In this document: positions 36,253-46,734 of the stretch, one piece after another | How positions within the stretch are numbered: the first letter of the stretch is position 1 | How the letters are laid out: each line of letters begins with the position of its first letter | Origin: Adiantum capillus-veneris | Taxonomy: Eukaryota > Streptophyta > Polypodiopsida > Polypodiales > Pteridaceae | Direction of reading: 5' to 3' | DNA: 64,000 nucleotides | Assembly (NCBI GenBank): GCA_014529385.2 | Contig: CM043962.1 | Span: 121,793,970 to 121,857,969, forward strand | Translations under genes and position numbers: made by a program | The notes under the pieces: model-generated | Told to the model about the DNA's origin: nothing | The model's input: the letters and a program-made list of their open reading frames with translations, nothing else | The model's database searches: none

Positions 36253-38287
36253 TATCTTGCACTGGAAGAAGAATTGGTCACATGAAATTGATGTGGTGAC
36301 TAACCAAAATGAATTTCTTCTTGATAAAAATTTCAAGCAACAAAATTTCATCAAGATGCAACTTAATTCAGAAATGGACGGTGTGCTAAATGGATGTTTT
36401 CTTAAGACAATTTTGTGTGATGGGATATGTATATCTATCCACACAAATGGTGTTTATGTAAAGCAAGATGGGGTATTTATGATTATCCATGCTAGTTGGA
36501 AAGATGTTATGATGGGGAAGATCATTTTAATTGAGATGGTTTATGCATGATGATAAAATGATCATGTGGACTTTTCTCATTTTAAGCCTAGAAGAAGATC
36601 ATGTTTTGCAAATGTGGTTGCTTGAAGTCAAAATTACATCAAGCAATGAAGTTTCTCTTTGCACAAATAACAAGAAACTAATGTTTCTGGATGTCGATGT
36701 TCTTGTTAAAAGCACATGTTTTTGGATGTTGATGTTTATTAAAAGCAAGAAAAAGCACACAATGTTTTTGAAGAAGTATGTATCAAAGCAAAGGAGTTTT
36801 TGTCAAAGTTTGTTGATACTTATTTGCAAAACAATGAAGCTTATTTTGAAGTCGTTGGTTCAAAGATGGAGTCTTATCAATGGAATGAAATTTTATTCAT
36901 TACTTATGGTTCTCCAATTTTGTTAAAACTTGAACTAATAATTGATAGTCTCAATTCCACAAACAATTCCCAAGCACTTAACCACTCAAAACAACTCGTT
37001 GTTGCCCTATCATCTTGCACAAATCCATGCTGAAGAAATAGCACACCAAGTCTCTTCCTCTTCACCTCTGAGCTCTTGGAGAGAGAGCATTCCTCTCATC
37101 CTCTTCACCTCTGGGATCCTTTTGAGAGAGCTCAATTTTCTATTTCCCAAAAGTGTACATAATCCTTCACTCTCCATCAACAGAGAGATCCAATAGGAAA
37201 AGCCATATCCTCCATAATTGTCCCCAATCTTCTACCCTCCATGAAAACAGGTCCCCAAAAACCTTGTCTTCATCCCCTCTCCATAGAGATCAAGCTCTTT
37301 AAAACATGTGTCCTTAACCTTTGAAAGAGAAAGAATCAGAGAGAGTGAGCCAAGCCCCAATCCCTTCGCCATGAGATATTTTTCTTCTATTAAATCATCA
37401 AAGCATAGAGATTCGGGTGGCTCAAGGAGATCTTAGCACTTTGGATGCATCCCAAGACGACCAATTGGAACTTCAAGAGGAGCCAATGAATTACAGACAA
37501 TGTAGACAACTATGCCCAAATCATTTTGTATGCAATATATTATTTTGAGTTAGTGAAAATGCTAAGGCTTCCACTCCCTTGAAAGTTTCAAATTTACAAC
37601 ACACTGTCCTTGCGAGAATTATCCTTTCAAGATTTATCCAAGTATACATATCACCACCAAATAATAATCAAGTGGAAATTTACTTTGAGCAACAATGCTA
37701 TTGTTATTATGTATTGCGGCTCAAAGTAGATTGGAAAGATCATCCCACTACAGGAGGCGTCAACAAAGGAAGCTCGATCAAGAAGATTCATGCACGGGAA
37801 GCCAATCAAGAAGACCCTCCTCGTCGCAAAAGAGGTTACACATATTTGCCCAAAGAAACCACAATCATTGAGCAGCTCACAACCCAAGGTATGGATTTGG
37901 CAAGTCAAGGAGAGACCCCAGCCATGCTGCACGCTCGTATAGCAGAGCTAGAAAGAAAGTTGGCATGGTACGAAACAAGATATGGGCCTGTAATCGAAGA
38001 AGAGATGGGCAATGCCGGTCCAAGTGATTCATTCGGCAATTCAAAATTTCACGTATTTGATCTTTTAGGGGATCCATCCCATGATTTAAATTAATTCTGC
38101 CAAACAATAATGAGCTCTTTTTGTATCTTAAATCTCAAGATTTGTAACTAAAACCTCTTTTTGATATGTAAATCTTTATTTGTTGGAACAAATGAACATG
38201 TCAATGTTGTTGCAATTGTGTAAGTTTTATTCTCTCTCTCTCCCTCTTTCTGACAATGATAGAAAGAAGATGGAGAGTAAGAGAGAC

Positions 38288-38290
<3 letters not shown>
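36253..38290. other. Mostly anonymous; one ORF of 171 codons at 37579-38094 (+)
   Basis: The plus-strand ORF 37579-38094 has a basic middle (DPPRRKRGYTYLPKE) and a probable short coiled coil (MLHARIAELERKLAWYETRY), and ends in an acidic tail. I do not recognise it. It may be an exon or a fragment of a decayed gene. Other short ORFs (36257-37196) have no visible domain. Confidence 0.3.

Positions 38291-38332
<42 letters not shown>
38291..38332. repeat. (GA)n microsatellite
   Basis: About 21 GA units, close to the 3' end of the hAT pseudogene. Confidence 0.95.
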
Positions 38333-38335
<3 letters not shown>

Positions 38336-38409
38336 AGAGAGAAAGATTGTGAAGCTAATCTCCACACAACTTTTGCATTACAAAATTAATTGAGAATATA
38401 GTACAAACT

Positions 38410-40531
38410 TCATAGCTCATCTGTCCCCTCAATCACAGGCACCATGTCATCAATTTCTTTGACATCTGAACATTCCAGATTAATATCTTTTAGGTTCCAT
38501 TTCATTTTATCATCGGAGTTGAGTTCATTTGCAATTTCTTTGTGTGTTTGAAAGCGTCCAAAGATTTCTTCAGTGGACGTGTGGCTAACTTTGGTGAATT
38601 ATGCATAAGTCACATGTCAGAAAATTCGTACACCAAATCAGCAGCTTGTTTAGGACTTAATCAATTTTGTTTTTTAGTATGTACGAAAGAAAATGAAGAC
38701 CCATTTCTTTCACAGCTACTACTTGAGGTGGCAAACAGACAATACACTCACAACCACATGTTGAAGTTCCACTTTTTCTCCATCGTACTCTTTCCACCAA
38801 ACTGGTGCGCTCATCGTGAACTTGATAGCATCTATATGCCAAGGATCCCCAAACATTCCTTCTCTACTAGTATAGGCCGTCTTCTGTGTGTATGCCACCT
38901 GTCCATCCACATTGCCTAATAATTGGGCACACACTTTCTTCAAACCACTGATCACTTCATTGTTTGAAGATTGATCGTGCATCTAGAACTTGGAATCTAA
39001 GAGGAACCCTGCTCCATTTAAAGGAGTATGTAGTTGCTCCCATCGTCTTTTGACAAACAACATCATCATGGATTTCTCTTTTCCTACATAATATGTATAG
39101 TCTTTTAACTTGCGAGAGGCTTCATGCATGTACCTGTAAACCCGTCCAAAGATAGAGGCTTCTTTGTCCACTAATCGTATTAGATGAGTGAAGGGTTTTG
39201 TGACAGTAACAATTTTGTCTACATTTCTCCAAAAAACAGGACAGTTTACAAGCTGACATCATTTAGTAGAAGCAGGTTCATACTTGGGATATTTTTCAAG
39301 CCAAATGTCCCATCTTCTATCTACCACTGTTTCAACAAGGGCTGCTTTAACCCGATGCAGTTTAGAGAAAACGTAATACGCTCTCGCAAAATGAGTCACA
39401 CAAAAAATATGTAAATTTTTTGTTGGGGACTTTGTTCTAAATAAAGCGTAAGAAAATGAATGCTCTCTTATAAACTTCACCAAGTGGTTTGCATCCAGAA
39501 GAGTTTGCTTATTAATAGAAGGAACTTTTCCAAAGTCCTTTAAGAGAAGATTCAAAGTGTGAGCAGCACATGGAACCCATGTAATCTCTGGATACTTTGC
39601 TTCAATTACTTTTCCAACTGCTTTGTAGTTAGATGCATTATTTGTGACAATGGATGTGAAATTTTTAGGTCCCCCTGCTCTTCTTGATTGAACACTCATA
39701 TACACCACCAAGATATCAACTAGTTTTCTCTTTCAGGGATGTGTGGATTGCTTCAAGAAAGATGGAACCTCTTGGACAAATCAGCATCAAGTTAAATTAT
39801 GGTTTCTTCTAACAATTCTCCCAACCATCTAGAGCAATTGTTCATCCATACTGTGGCACATAATCAAGATTTGTGCACTTTAAAATATTCTCTGATGTAG
39901 TTTTCACTTTATATTAATATTCTGTATGCATCTTATTATAAGCAGGTACCACAAAACCCTTCTTCGTTGTGCTCATTACAGCATCTTTGAAGATAGGATT
40001 TCAAATGACATTAAAAGGAATTTCACATGCAACAAATGCTTGCATCCACCTAAGATGGAGTTCAAGCAGCCATTGTTTATCAAATGCTTGATGCAAAGTA
40101 GAACCACTCGGTGCAGGTTCTCCTCTAGTCCATGGTTCACGTCGGCTTATATTAGCAGAGTTTGCGTTAGGATTAGAGCTACAAGCCCCAACAAAGGATG
40201 AATGACACCCTCCTTGATCTTGAGCAGGGGTTGAGGGAGGGTTTTCATCATTCTTGAGTGTCATCCCCACGTCCCTAGCTGTAGATGGAGCCATCATTTT
40301 GGGACCTCCCTTTTTTTTGCCCTCAAGATGTGCTCTCTTTGCCCTGAGCGCCGATTCATGAAATTTTTCTTCAATACCTCTTGGGGGGTTTTTGCGAGCT
40401 GTCACGTTTCCAGGAATTTTGAACACATGTTCTTTTATCCTGTGAGCATTTTCGCTAAAATTATGGCTGCAGGTCTTACACCTCAACTTTGATGTAGTCT
40501 TTCCACTGACCAATTCATCTACGTAGTTATA
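38410..40531 (-). pseudogene. hAT-family transposase pseudogene (BED finger, DUF659, dimerisation region)
   Basis: In minus-strand order: a BED zinc finger (YVDELVSGKTTSKLRCKTC, then HRIKEH) at about 40440-40530; a low-complexity linker; LRWMQAFVACEIPFNVI; a DUF659-like core with ICPRGSIFLEAIHTS near 39770 and SIVTNNASNYKAVGKVIEAK, WVPCAAHTLNLLLKDFGKV at 39530-39650; then RRWEQLHTPLNGAGFLLDSKF and APVWWKEY; then the C-terminal dimerisation part near 38630-38700. The tail ends DDMVPVIEGTDEL-stop at 38410. Several stops and frameshifts exist, notably at 39720-40000 and 38650-38720. The length matches plant hAT transposases (about 700 aa). Its first 15 codons lie on the far side of the composite LTR element, at 56350-56394. 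Confidence 0.9.
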
Positions 40532-41491
40532 TGTTGGAGGCTCGCCATAGCATAGGCAATCTCCCACAAATCTATCAATCCGGAGAGAGAGAGCATGACC
40601 CGGCTAGGGCTTGGAGGCATCACACAAAGAATGTGGGAGAGCGTCATCGGATGCAAAGATTGAGAGGATTCAAGAGCGTGCATCCTCCAATGCAAATACA
40701 AATCATCCCAAATCAACTAATGCTAATCGCACATCAAGCATCAATTTCAAGCAATCATCTACACACATCAAGCAACGAAGTGAAACACACTAATCTTGGA
40801 ATCTCTCAAGCACAACTCTAATTACATGCATTGACGATCAAGCACACAAGATCGCATTCAAGTCGGCCACCCCAACCATGCCCATCATGGTGTCCAAATC
40901 AAGTCACACATAATCAAATTACGCTCAAGGCTTCTTAAACCTACACACACACACACACAAGCACACCATTAGAGGACAACTCTAATCCCTCAATCACGAG
41001 TACACCCACTCCGCTTAATCGAGAGAGTTAGATAAGGACTCAACTAATCGGAGAAGCTTAGCATAAGTAAGAGTTAGATTAGAGAAGATCAACACTTCAA
41101 AACAATGAAGGAAAGTAGAGAAACATGATTGACAACATAATGAAGACTAGATTAATTAAGAGAGGATTACACTAATTACATGTGATTAGCACTAGCCTTC
41201 TAAGCATGGGCATTAAGCTCAAAGGCTAGGCGATCAAGACCTCCTCTAGGGAGAGAATTCTCAAAAGGACCACTCAAGAATGACCTGTCATTAAGCATAG
41301 GGCTCTTTTATAGTTTTGGGCCTCAAACACTTCAACTATGGGATAAAGTGATCTCCCTAGCTTAGACTCATACAACTTTGGAACTCCTAAATGAGCCCAA
41401 GCCCTATACAATGAAAAGTAAATATTGTGTACATCCATAACATATCCACAACTTGGTGCATAATTGGTGTAGCCGTTAGCCGCTTCTAACA
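40532..41491 (-). repeat. LTR 1 of composite F
   Basis: 960 bp. It is followed by the polypurine tract (ttccccccttcc on the plus strand). It has a longer CA run near 40945 than the other two copies. Confidence 0.95.
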
Positions 41492-41830
41492 TTCCCCCCT
41501 TCCTAATTTGGCGCATGTCCTCGTGTGCCGGTGAAGCAAGACACGGTGACATGGTAGAAAGCAAGTCCAAGGAAGAAATGTTGAGCTGCAAAACATAAGA
41601 ACAAGTAATGAGCATCAAAGGCCACCAATAATGAATAAAACATGAAGCATAAATGAACAATCATGCAAAGTGATTTTTTGCTTCTAAAAGATGGGTCAAT
41701 CATAATCAACAATGTTCACTTTTGTACATTGCATGCGTTTATGCGAATATTTGATAGGATCCTAAAGCATCACATTGATTATGCTTTCACAATGAAGCCC
41801 CTTCAACGGTCAAAAGACTCCTTGTAGGGG

Positions 41831-42710
41831 GTGGAGACGCTCCTTAATGAGATTGGATGTCATCGATCAAGGGTGAACATTGTAGCAGAGACTTGTAGGG
41901 AGAAGACATATGAGGTGGCACAGAAGGTTTCCATGAATGGAGCGAAGGCGCGTCGATTTTTCAAGAAGATGTCAAAGTCTCCAATGCAGGTATACAAGGC
42001 AAGTGTCGATCTAGCAAGTGAGAAGTGGTGGGAGTTGTGGAAAGATTTGTGTTCATGCACGACGGACAAAGATCCCAATGTGGAGGTTGCTAACCAACGC
42101 AAGCTAGTATGGTCATCCTTTCAAAAGGTTGTGCAATTGATGAATCTTTCAAGCACCACCGTTGAGCAGCGAGAGGAGTTCAAGAAGGTGCTTTATGAAT
42201 TCACAAAGGCCGCTAAGGACGGATGGTCTGAAAGCAAGATTACACACTACATGGTTTGTTTTAACGGACTTAATACATATGCAATGTTTGAAAATGCAAC
42301 TTTTCTATTCGCTTATCTCCTTTTTGGTTGTTTTAGCACATTCTCTATGAACATGGTGCATACTTCATGGACCGCTATGGTTCGCTTGATATATGGAGTA
42401 CACAAGGCATGGAGAAGTCCCACTATCGAGCAAAAGGAGTCTACTTCAAGAATACTCGGCATGGTGGTGGTAGTTCACACTCCAACTACCTCCAGAGATG
42501 TTTAACTGGTTTTTTAGGCACACCTTTGGGAGAACTCGTACTATTGAGAAAGCAAGAGAATCGATGTTAGCAAAGAAGTTACGCAACGCTTCCCGTAATG
42601 CAGCATCCGAGAAGTGGAAACGCTCGCGAGCGTCCCTGGGCCATGAAGCTTGGCATGCAACTAAATATCGAAAAGGCAGCGTTTGGGCGTCGCGTCAGCC
42701 GTTCGCATGA
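41831..42710 (+). pseudogene. Two-exon gene of unknown family in int1, one frameshift
   Basis: Exon 1 starts at ATG 41831 or further upstream and ends at 42253 (ITHYM before gtttgt). The intron is 42254-42336 (83 bp, GT...TTTTAG). Exon 2 opens HILYEHGAYFMDRYGSLDIW, then STQGMEKSHYRAKGVYFKNT and RHGGGSSHSNYLQ. One base appears to be missing near 42495, after which MFNWFFRHTFGRTR and a basic tail continue to TGA at 42708-42710. The first part is helical and charged. The STQGMEKSHY...HGGG block resembles C-terminal segments of uncharacterised eukaryotic proteins that may be transposase-like; I cannot name the family. It is antisense to the LTR element and lies directly upstream of the H3 gene, in the same direction. 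Confidence 0.5.
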
Positions 42711-42795
42711 TCCAGGTTTAGTTTAAATTCAATTTCTTTATTTGAGTTTCACTCAATTGGCCGCATAGTGTGAAAGGGCCCAAATCTCAAAAAAA

Positions 42796-42849
42796 CCTAT
42801 TTAAAGGTTGAAGGGGCTCATTTTGTCATTTTCCCTACTAGGTGCTACC
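42796..42849 (+). promoter_or_regulatory. TATA-like box and 5' leader of the H3 variant gene
   Basis: A TATTTAAAGG motif at 42798-42807 lies about 45 bp before the ATG. A pyrimidine-rich ttttccctactag just upstream of the ATG could also be a splice acceptor, so an upstream non-coding exon is possible. The start context gctaccATGGC is favourable. Confidence 0.45.
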
Positions 42850-43713
42850 ATGGCAAGAACAAAACAAACGGTTAGGATTGCATATCCAGAGGGGCCGGAT
42901 GGCCAACAACTCAAAGGTACAACAACAGAAGCTGGAACTTCACAAGCTCAAGGTGAAGTCCACACAGAAGAAGCTAGAGCTTCAAATCAGCATGACCAGT
43001 CCTCTACAGCAGCAAAAGAGAGACGGAAGCATCGCCTTGTTGTCTATTCATCGGACTCCAACGATTCTGATGGCAACAGGGAGGATGAGAGCGACCAGGA
43101 CAAAGAAACAAACAGCCAAAAGCAACCATCAGAAGGCTTCGAAGAGATGCAAACGGATGAAGATGCCCCATGGGTTGGCGTCCAAATACAAACTTATCAG
43201 GCTCACATGTCTATTGGGGGTAAGACACTTCCTAAAGGGAGTGGACCTACACCATCACATCCGGTCAATAGTGAAGAGCACGAATCAGATGGAGAGTGGG
43301 TGGAATCAGATTATGAGGTGTTGGAAGTGCCTGTGCAGAAAAAAAAGAGAAAGAGAATTGTCTACAAGAAGAGGAAGCAAGCTGCCCCGACTCGTGCCAA
43401 AAATGCACCTCCACGTCGACCTCAGAAGGTACGAAAGCGCAGCCGTGCTTTTGCGGAGATTCGACACTATCAAAAGAGCATCGAGCTCTTGATTCGGAGG
43501 GCCCCTTTTGCAAGGCTATGCAGGGAGGTTTTGCAATTGTACAACACTCAGTTTCGGATGGGCGCCATGGCCATAGAGGAAGTCCAAGAGGTAGCAGAGC
43601 AATATTTAACTGGCATATTCGAGGATTCTAACCTCTGTGCCATCCATGCAAAGCGTGTAACCATTATGCCCAAGGATATGCAGCTTGCTCGCCGTTTGCG
43701 CCATGAGGAGTAG
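42850..43713 (+). CDS. Histone H3 variant with very long N-terminal tail, 287 aa
   Basis: The protein starts MARTKQT, the exact H3 N-terminus including the Lys4 context, then departs ([11 protein letters not shown]). Residues 8-198 are a new tail: Ser/Asp/Glu-rich at about 68-105 and 141-160, then strongly basic at 164-198 ([13 protein letters not shown], a likely nuclear signal). Residues 199-287 are a complete histone fold: [18 protein letters not shown], then [35 protein letters not shown] count about 55 of 85 identities to canonical H3. The last helix is nearly invariant, while helix 1/loop 1 and early helix 2 diverge ([15 protein letters not shown]). Loop 1 has canonical length, so this is not a typical CENH3. 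Lys56 is kept and the Lys79 position is Asn. The frame is intact and intronless. An ATG at 42808 is in frame but lacks support. It lies inside int1 of element F, antisense to it. Confidence 0.93.
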   Translation: MARTKQTVRIAYPEGPDGQQLKGTTTEAGTSQAQGEVHTEEARASNQHDQSSTAAKERRKHRLVVYSSDSNDSDGNREDESDQDKETNSQKQPSEGFEEMQTDEDAPWVGVQIQTYQAHMSIGGKTLPKGSGPTPSHPVNSEEHESDGEWVESDYEVLEVPVQKKKRKRIVYKKRKQAAPTRAKNAPPRRPQKVRKRSRAFAEIRHYQKSIELLIRRAPFARLCREVLQLYNTQFRMGAMAIEEVQEVAEQYLTGIFEDSNLCAIHAKRVTIMPKDMQLARRLRHEE

Positions 43714-44093
43714 CTTGTAATTAGGCATCAACCTTTTTGTATTTACGGAACTCCAAGATTGGGAAGAATTTGAATACAAGTGTCTTTTAATTGTATATCC
43801 CACTCTGTGCATTGTATTGGGAAGAATTTGAATATAAGCATCTTTTATTGTATACCCCACTGTGCATTGTATTGTTTTAATTCTGTACCATGCAATGTAG
43901 CACTGGTTCAAGTTTTGTCTACCTTCTATTGTATGTATGTAGCCATTAGCTTGTTATTGTGAAAAATTGCCTACGTTTAGCACCTTGGCTAAGTGGGGCA
44001 TGCACTTCCTGATGTATGCATGCTATGTGACTCACTATTGCATGGAAAAAATATCTACAAAGTGTTGAAAATGGCTTGGAATGCCCCCAAATT

Positions 44094-44167
44094 GGCTGCC
44101 ACAAGGGCGCGCATTTGGGGCTTCTAGAGGCCTATGGATGGACATAATGCGCGCCCTTGTGGCAGCC
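44094..44167. repeat. Hairpin 1, 22-bp perfect arms
   Basis: The left arm is 44094-44115 and the right arm 44146-44167, perfectly complementary, with a 30-nt spacer. The arm core is CACAAGGGCGCGCATT. Confidence 0.97.
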
Positions 44168-44623
44168 TTTCCTAGTGCTTTCCAGACACTTTCCAGTGGT
44201 TTCCAGACAATTTTGACAAGCAATAAGTATGTTTTGTTTGCTTCAATGCTTCAATTAGCATAGATGCTGCTGGCAATCATCCCCCCTTAGTCCATGTCAG
44301 TCCTATACTCCAAAAAGGGCTTAGATATTGCCACAAAGTTTACTCTTGTGGTTTGTTAATACAACTTTAGGTATCTGGGGCAAGATGGGCTTAAGGTTAC
44401 CTGGTCACTCTGTTTTGTAACTAGGTATGCTCCTATACTCCAAAAAGGGCTTAGATATTGCCACAGTTTACTCTTGTGGTTTGTTGATACAACTTTAGGT
44501 ATCTGGGGCAAGATGGGCTTAAGGTTACCTGGGTATCCATGTCTTTCTCTTTTGCAACTGGGTATTAATGTCTTGTCACTCTGTTTTGTACCTAGGTATG
44601 CTCTTAGATGTGTCCAATTTCAT

Positions 44624-44693
44624 CTGCCACAAGGGCGCGCATTTGCACAGTTCATCAGTTGATGGAAAGCCCCAATGCGCGCCCTTGTGGCAG
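44624..44693. repeat. Hairpin 2, 20-bp perfect arms
   Basis: The left arm is 44624-44643 and the right arm 44674-44693, the same arm sequence as hairpin 1, with an unrelated 30-nt spacer. Confidence 0.97.
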
Positions 44694-44927
44694 CATATTT
44701 TAGGGACTTCCAAGCCCTTTACTAGGCACATACATAACTTTGGAAGCCTAGATATAACAAAGTATGCATTTTTAAAATTTTAATGCCTGCCAGACCCTTT
44801 AGTAGTCATAGGAGAAATTATGGTGCTTCTCATACACAATGGAAGCCCAACATATAAGAAATTCAAAAACTTGCAAGAAAGAGAGTCATAGACAGCAAAA
44901 AGTAGTTTCATTAAAGAAATCAATGCT

Positions 44928-46531
44928 TTACATGATATCCGGCTTTTGCTTTAGGATCTTTCTAATTACAATTTTTTGGCGCTTGGCCTTTTGGGGTGGC
45001 TCCCTGTTAAGTAAAGTGGTTGTGATTTCTTGGGTGTCATTAACCCCTACAGCTTGGTTCATGCCGACATGGGCAATAAGGCGCCCGCGAAAGTTTACAC
45101 CGAAAGTGGATATTGCAAAATATTTCTTTACAAGCACTACAAGGTTGGCCGTTTGGGCAAGTGTTGTTAAACACAACGCCTTGGAGAGTGAACGGAGAGA
45201 AAAAATGTTGTAGCGACCATTGGGAGAGTAGTCGGCATGGACAAACACCACGACACCAGTGGGAAGTGTGCCGAGGTAGTGAACAAGTGCCGCTTGAGGT
45301 CCGAACGATGTCCTCCTCCCCCCTGACCGTTGCGCCCAGGCGTCAACCTCCAGAACATCCTGCAGAACATAGGTTTTGTGAGATATGGCACAGAATTATC
45401 ATATAACATTAACAAAATCATTTGTAACAATCAAATGTAAGTGAGCATCTATACCTCTTGTCTACGATCCTCCTCATCGGCATCCGGGTGCAAGTAAAGA
45501 TCCACGCTTGACTTCCCCTTTGGATCAAGCAAAACAGGTGTTGCAACAGGTGGTGGTGAATCCACTCTTGCGCGTTTAGCCAAACACATGACTTGCACGG
45601 CCACAAAATCCTCCTCAGAGACCTTAGCCTACTCGGCCGCTGCCACCTCGGCTTGTGCGATCGCCATTGTGTCCGCCAAAGTATTCCCCATGGGCAGTAG
45701 GAGATCATCGTCATGGAAGGTGGTGGTATTAAGATCAAACTTGCCATGGGCATCGAGGATGGCGAAACACTCATCCATGCAAAGCTCAAAGGATTTCTCC
45801 AGATCGTGCATAAACACAAACTCCTCCCCACCCACCACAATGGAGGAGAAGCGGGTAATTTCTACCTCAAGGATGGCATCCCGAGTGGTGGTTCCTTCTG
45901 GCGGTCCGGAGGATGAACCGACTGATGGAGAGGCCTCCAAGAGGCCTTGAATCCCTATAGGGTAGGTCAAGGCAAGCGTCCTCTCCTCTGCGGATGAGTC
46001 AATGGCCACGGGCTTGAGGTCCTTCACATCAGCCAATACCCCGCCGATCTGCAAGTGAGGTAGCACTACGTCAGGGTCTGCTGGGCACTCGTGAAGGAGG
46101 AAGATCATTATGGCCTGAAGAGAGGAAAAAGTGTTTCTGATCCTTCCCTTACGCATTGCTCGCACATCATCAGCTTCAAGCCGCACATATTGTCCGGCGG
46201 GTTGTGCTATGGTGGCAAAGCATGCAAGCCGCTGATGAAATGGCATGTCCCCTTGGTAGATGTGGTGGAGAAGGCCTTCAGGGACCCATTGCCCTGGCCG
46301 GTTTGGTAACTCAACAATGAATCTCCCCATGCACGTGGAAATGTATGAAGTAATGTGCTCAAGAGATTGAGAGTGGAGGGTCAAGGTGGTTTCCAAATCG
46401 GGTTGGGTTGTGAAAAATGCTTGAAGCTCAGGGCGATTTGCATGCCGAACCTCAGTAAGGAATGCATCTAAAGCACTAGTAGCAGCCATTTCTTCTCTTT
46501 GCATGATTGGGTATGCTAGGTCTCTCTGCAA
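44928..46531 (-). CDS. Two-exon gene of unknown family in int1, in-frame TAG
   Basis: Exon 1 runs from ATG 46531 (a better start context at 46489, gaaATGGCT) to 45455. The intron is 45454-45360 (GTATAG...TGTTCTGCAG). Exon 2 is 45359-44928 and ends KQKPDIM-stop. A TAG at 45629-45631 interrupts exon 1, but the same frame stays open for 58 codons (FVAVQVMCLAKRARVDS, SSVDLYLHPDADEEDRR) and splices in phase into exon 2. So the full product would be about 487 aa from 46489, or 286 aa if TAG is used. I recognise no domain. The N-terminal half is helical (LDAFLTEVRHANRPEL) with a repeated acidic/hydrophobic pattern. Exon 2 looks globular (VVVFVHADYSPNGRYNIFSL) with a basic end. A TATA box lies about 40 bp upstream. 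It is in element sense. Confidence 0.6.
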
Positions 46532-46570
46532 TGCTGGGATGAAAATGGTGAAATGAGGAGGTGGTCCTCC

Positions 46571-46579
46571 TTATATAGA
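46571..46579 (-). promoter_or_regulatory. TATA box of the two-exon gene
   Basis: TCTATATAA on the minus strand, 40 bp upstream of the first ATG (46531) and 82 bp upstream of the better-placed ATG (46489). Confidence 0.55.
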
Positions 46580-46734
46580 CATATTCCATCTCGAAAAAAA
46601 TAAAAAATATGCATTTAAAAAATAAATTTACACCACCTTAAAACTCAAGTATAAAATCAAGTACAACACCTTAAAACTTTTCAAAATCTTTAATAAAATA
46701 TCCAATATATAAACGATTAAAGTCACAAGCCAAT

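Larger units (their letters stand above)
43714..44927. other. Convergent intergenic region with repeats and hairpins
   Basis: The H3 3' flank has a roughly 60-bp duplicated phrase (gggaagaatttgaata, 43759 and 43819). A 130-bp tandem duplication starts at 44301 and 44431 (tcctatactccaaaaagggc). Two hairpins are listed separately. I see no gene. Confidence 0.8.

Noticed and set aside
40531-40821. Plus-strand ORFs repeated at 40531, 48781 and 55470
   Set aside because: They are shadows inside the three LTRs of element F and are not conserved as proteins.
42850-43713. Centromeric CENH3
   Set aside because: CENH3 proteins have a longer loop 1 and usually do not keep the MARTKQT start. Here loop 1 has canonical length and helix 3 is nearly canonical.
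17956-45631. Recurrent TAG/TGA stops as recoded or RNA-edited codons
   Set aside because: U-to-C editing of stops is known from organelles of ferns and hornworts, not nuclear transposons. Plain decay explains these, and TAA occurs too.
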